From Njordibacter sp905182035 (lineage in GTDB: Bacteria; Pseudomonadota; Gammaproteobacteria; Pseudomonadales; Balneatricaceae), in assembly GCF_047730075.1 (NCBI RefSeq), contig NZ_CP159831.1, positions 1,240,001 through 1,304,000 of the forward strand: a stretch of 64,000 nucleotides of DNA. Reading direction: 5' to 3'. The position numbers and the translations under genes were made by a program. How positions within the stretch are numbered: position 1 is the stretch's first letter; the number at the start of each line of letters is the position of its first letter. The notes under the pieces were generated by a model. The model made no database searches, was not told the origin of the DNA, and was given only the letters and a program-made list of their open reading frames with translations. Positions 61,527-64,000 of the stretch are shown in pieces.

Positions 61527-61870
61527 GGCAGGGCCTATTGTGAGTATTTAGATGTGAATGAGCTGTGAGGGGCTCGTTTACAAAGGGTTTAGACGATGGA
61601 CAATTAGGCTTTAAGGTTAGGCTGCGCACCATATATTTAGCTTCAGCTACGCTGATAGTGTATCAATAACTTGACTCTTTAAACAGGTATGCAACGGATC
61701 TCGCCATGAACAGGTTTTTGTTTGCTTTAGAGCAATAATTTAGCTTTCCTTGTGTTTTATACTGATAAAAATATTGACGATAAACCACATGTTTGGAGTA
61801 GGTAGGTTGGCAGGAACCCAGTTTGAGAGCACAATAGACACTTATCGAATTTGCTTAGGTTGCAGACCCA
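61527..61870. other. Intergenic region between divergent GMC and glycerophosphodiesterase genes
   Basis: These 344 nt hold no frame with a ribosome site and family match. A TATACT hexamer at 61758-61763 could be a -10 for the rightward gene, but no good -35 was found. No tRNA-like fold or strong terminator was seen. Confidence 0.4.
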
Positions 61871-62569
61871 ATGCAGTTATTTGCCCACCGTGGTGTTAGT
61901 GATTTAGCGCCAGAAAATTCTATGGCGGCCTTTGAGTTAGCACTGGAGCAGCAATGCGATGGAATTGAGTTGGATGTACGTTTAATGTCTGGTCAGGTGG
62001 TGGTGATGCACGATGCTAGCGTAGACCGCACTACCAATGGTACAGGCCTTGTTAATCAACTAAGCGTCCAGCAATGGCAGCTGCTAGATGCTGGCAATGG
62101 TGAAGTGCCACCTAGCTTAAGACAGGTGCTAGAACTAGTAGCTGGGTGCTGTGAAGTTAATATAGAGCTTAAGTCTTCTGACGTAGTGGTGCAGGTGGCT
62201 GTAGAATTGACCTATGCTATAGATCACCTTGGATTCAAGCTAACGCAATTATGTGTCTCAGCCTTTGATCATCGTTTATTAATAGCTTTAAAAAAGATAT
62301 TACCTCACATTAATATTGCACCACTCATTTCTTCATGCCCTGTTTCATTATCTCAGTTAGCTTACGACATGGGTGCTCAAGCCTTACACAGCCACACAGA
62401 AACCACTGATGCAGAACTTGTTAATGACGCACATGGCTGTGAATTGGCCATTAGGGTTTACACTGTGACAGAGGCTGCTGATCTACTACGTTTAAAGCAA
62501 ATCGGCATTGACGCTGTGTTTGTAAATGACGTAGCTTGGGCTAGGAAAGTGCTTACTGCTGCTGGCTGA
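61871..62569 (+). CDS. ugpQ: Glycerophosphodiester phosphodiesterase
   Basis: A 232-residue GDPD-fold enzyme. LFAHRGVSDLAPENSMAAFE carries the catalytic His and Glu, CDGIELDVRL the metal acids and VVMHDASVDRTTNGTG the second His. CEVNIELKS provides a further metal Glu. It lacks a signal peptide, so it resembles cytoplasmic UgpQ, hydrolysing glycerophosphodiesters to glycerol-3-phosphate and alcohol. It overlaps the convergent MFS gene by 17 nt. Confidence 0.9.
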   Translation: MQLFAHRGVSDLAPENSMAAFELALEQQCDGIELDVRLMSGQVVVMHDASVDRTTNGTGLVNQLSVQQWQLLDAGNGEVPPSLRQVLELVAGCCEVNIELKSSDVVVQVAVELTYAIDHLGFKLTQLCVSAFDHRLLIALKKILPHINIAPLISSCPVSLSQLAYDMGAQALHSHTETTDAELVNDAHGCELAIRVYTVTEAADLLRLKQIGIDAVFVNDVAWARKVLTAAG

Positions 62570-63737
62570 GCTTGTTATGACTCCACCAAATTACTACCAG
62601 CAATAAACCTAACAAAGGCAGGCTCATTAAATTAATAGTTTTCCAGCTAGTGGCGCTTAAGAGCCAACCTGCAGATAAGGATGCTATGGCTTGAGCGCCA
62701 AAAACCATAAGCTCATTAAACGCTTGGGCGCGGTATTTCTCTGCTTCTTGATACGTTGTAATGAGAAGTGAAGTGCTACTAACAAATAGAAAATTCCAAC
62801 CGATACCCAAAGTAACCAGGCTTACCCAATAACCCGCTACAGTTTGATCTACTTGGCTAACGCCAGCACATATCCCTAAAGCACATATGCCTGCAACCAT
62901 TATGGCCCTATGGCCATAATTTGTTATCAATTTGCCAACGAAAAGAGATGGCAAAAACATGCCAACAACATGCCACTGGATGATGATACCAGCATCGTTA
63001 ATACTGTGGCCATCCATCACGTGCATGCTGACTGGTGCAGCAGTCATAAGAAATACCATTAATGCGTAAGACACTGTTGCTGCAAACACGGCTAAGACAA
63101 AGTTTGGGTGCTGTGCCAACTGTCTAACAGTTTTGCTTGGATAATCTTTAGTTTTTATTTTTTGCTCAGGCGTTTGCAGCCAGATTAGGATGATGGCTGG
63201 TATGAGCACCATCACCGATAAGGCGAGGTATGAACCAACAAAAGTATGTTGAGGAATCCAGTCGCTAGCATAATTAACAACACTTGGGCCTAAAAATGCA
63301 CCTGCAATGCCTGATAACAAAATCGCAGATATGGCCTGTGGCGCAACTTCTGTTGCTACACTTTCCGCTGCAGCAAAACGGTAATGCTGAACGAAGGCGT
63401 AGCTAGCTCCTAAGCTTAAACAAGAGAAGCAATAGAGCCAAAATAGACTATGCCATATCGCTGTGGCGCCTAATAAGGCTGACCCTGAAGCAAGTATTGC
63501 AGCACCAATAAAGCCAAATCTTCGACCTTTTTTGCTCATTAGCATGGCTGCTGGCACTGTGCCTAATGCGGTGCCTACCACCGAGGCCGCAACTGGAAGG
63601 GTGGCCATGGTGACAGAGGGTGCCAGTAGAGCACCAATAATACCACCTAAAAAGAAAGTGACGGAAGCGGCAGTAAAGGAAAAAGCGTGCGATACCGACA
63701 ACAACCACACGGTACGGCTAAAGGATTGGGCGAGCAT
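62553..63737 (-). CDS. MFS transporter
   Basis: A 394-residue protein with about twelve membrane segments. ALGTVPAAMLMSKKGRRFGF in loop 2-3 is the family's A-motif region, and QTPEQKIKTKDYPSKTVRQL is the central cytoplasmic loop. TTYQEAEKYRAQAFNEL in the second half is seen in YNFM-type relatives. It is divergent from the PsrA-like regulator gene across 157 nt. Substrate unknown. Confidence 0.82.
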   Translation of the reverse strand: MLAQSFSRTVWLLSVSHAFSFTAASVTFFLGGIIGALLAPSVTMATLPVAASVVGTALGTVPAAMLMSKKGRRFGFIGAAILASGSALLGATAIWHSLFWLYCFSCLSLGASYAFVQHYRFAAAESVATEVAPQAISAILLSGIAGAFLGPSVVNYASDWIPQHTFVGSYLALSVMVLIPAIILIWLQTPEQKIKTKDYPSKTVRQLAQHPNFVLAVFAATVSYALMVFLMTAAPVSMHVMDGHSINDAGIIIQWHVVGMFLPSLFVGKLITNYGHRAIMVAGICALGICAGVSQVDQTVAGYWVSLVTLGIGWNFLFVSSTSLLITTYQEAEKYRAQAFNELMVFGAQAIASLSAGWLLSATSWKTINLMSLPLLGLLLVVIWWSHNKLSQQQ

Positions 63738-63832
63738 ATGAATTAAACTTAATATATTATGGAGGTGGCTATGGTAACTGATCTAACTAATTGGAACTAG
63801 GAGATTTCTGACTTTACAGAGCTTGCTAGAGC

Positions 63833-63838
63833 TATAAT
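63833..63838 (+). promoter_or_regulatory. -10 element of the psrA-like gene
   Basis: TATAAT is a perfect -10 hexamer about 57 nt before the start codon. No clear -35 was found at 17 bp, so it may depend on an activator or an extended element. The candidate operator lies 15 nt downstream, about at the start site. Confidence 0.45.
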
Positions 63839-63852
63839 AGTCGTGTTAGTTT

Positions 63853-63866
63853 TAAACGCATGTTTT
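63853..63866. promoter_or_regulatory. PsrA-type operator, TAAAC-GCAT-GTTTT
   Basis: AAAC-GCAT-GTTT at 63854-63865 matches the AAAC-N2-4-GTTT pattern known for PsrA. It is within two GTTTTAAAC direct repeats (63849-63857 and 63862-63870). It overlaps the expected transcription start of the regulator gene, a classic position for autorepression. Confidence 0.65.
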
Positions 63867-63894
63867 AAACAAAAATTATTAGTAAAAAACAACA

Positions 63895-64000
63895 ATGACA
63901 AGTTCCACCATTGATCGTATTTTAGATGCCGCAGAAGCTGAGTTTTCAGCTCATGGTTTTGTAGAGACATCTCTTAGAACCATTACTAGCAAGGCCAAGG
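63895..64000 (+). CDS. psrA: TetR-family regulator, PsrA-like, N-terminal part
   Basis: The frame runs off the window end; 35 residues are visible. RILDAAEAEFSAHGFVETSL and RTITSKA match the start of the PsrA helix-turn-helix, a TetR-type regulator that senses long-chain fatty acyl groups in Pseudomonas and relatives. The upstream AAAC-N4-GTTT site fits. The C-terminal ligand domain is outside, so the name is provisional. Confidence 0.75.
   Translation, partial: MTSSTIDRILDAAEAEFSAHGFVETSLRTITSKAK

Noticed and set aside
1..64000. CRISPR arrays, tRNA, rRNA, prophage or transposase genes
   Set aside because: No regularly spaced repeats, no tRNA cloverleaf-like sequence, and no transposase, integrase or phage structural protein was seen on reading both strands.

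Overview
The window looks like chromosomal DNA of a marine, heterotrophic gammaproteobacterium of the Oceanospirillales/Pseudomonadales type. This rests on gene families that are mostly gammaproteobacterial (HlyU-like, VF530/DUF2132, DUF2164, DUF808/YedI, TruC, MetA, E. coli-type SpeB, a PsrA-like regulator), on ectoine catabolism (a compatible solute of saline habitats), and on the many transporters and small-molecule oxidation enzymes. The species cannot be named from the sequence. I saw no rRNA, tRNA, CRISPR array, IS element or phage gene.

Layout. 1-9.9 kb: housekeeping and accessory genes (aromatic aminotransferase 3' end, alpha/beta hydrolase, DUF808, APH-like kinase, ABC exporter, MFS, maleylacetoacetate isomerase, MarR, a DUF2164 gene with an in-frame stop, ChaC, a 42-codon membrane ORF, DMT exporter). 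9.9-17.1 kb: diaminopropionate ammonia-lyase with an M24 hydrolase, LysR, omega-aminotransferase and MmsA. 17.1-27 kb: ectoine degradation (DoeA, DoeB, DoeD) with a GntR/FCD regulator and palindromic operators, a lone HyuA-type hydantoinase with an Fe-S protein, a beta-hydroxyacid dehydrogenase and a malyl-CoA-lyase-like enzyme. 27.2-39.8 kb: a self-contained catabolic island around an AraC regulator. It has a formylglycine-type sulfatase/phosphonate hydrolase and a TctABC transporter on one side. On the other is a six-gene operon (ALDH, NIPSNAP, cupin, ThDP enzyme, SDR, ketoglutarate-semialdehyde-type ALDH). Its arginine codon use (AGA/AGG present) differs from neighbouring genes such as mmsA. 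40-48 kb: MFS, polysaccharide deacetylase, tautomerase, DMT, cysteine desulfhydrase-like enzyme, MetA, an amino-acid-type binding protein with a structured leader, TruC. 48.3-52.2 kb: livGFHM. 52.4-64 kb: class II aldolase, VF530, PLP decarboxylase, an Imm22-like orphan, agmatinase, creatinase, 8-oxoguanine deaminase, GMC oxidoreductase, glycerophosphodiesterase, MFS and the start of a PsrA-like regulator.

How it fits together. The common theme is scavenging of nitrogen-rich organic solutes: ectoine, diaminopropionate, omega-amino acids, agmatine, creatine, oxidised purine. They would be imported by broad carriers and fed through transaminases and semialdehyde dehydrogenases into central metabolism. 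Three proteins share the M24 'pita-bread' fold (about 11.2, 19.7 and 57.0 kb), and at least two of them (ectoine hydrolase, creatinase) are small-molecule hydrolases rather than peptidases. The most likely undescribed system is the 27-40 kb island. Its substrate is not evident; the enzyme set suggests removal of a sulfate or phosphonate ester group, alcohol oxidation, ThDP-dependent C-C cleavage and aldehyde oxidation. Less conspicuous items are the switch-like leader before the binding-protein gene, the 42-codon ORF with its own SD and terminator, and several operator candidates.
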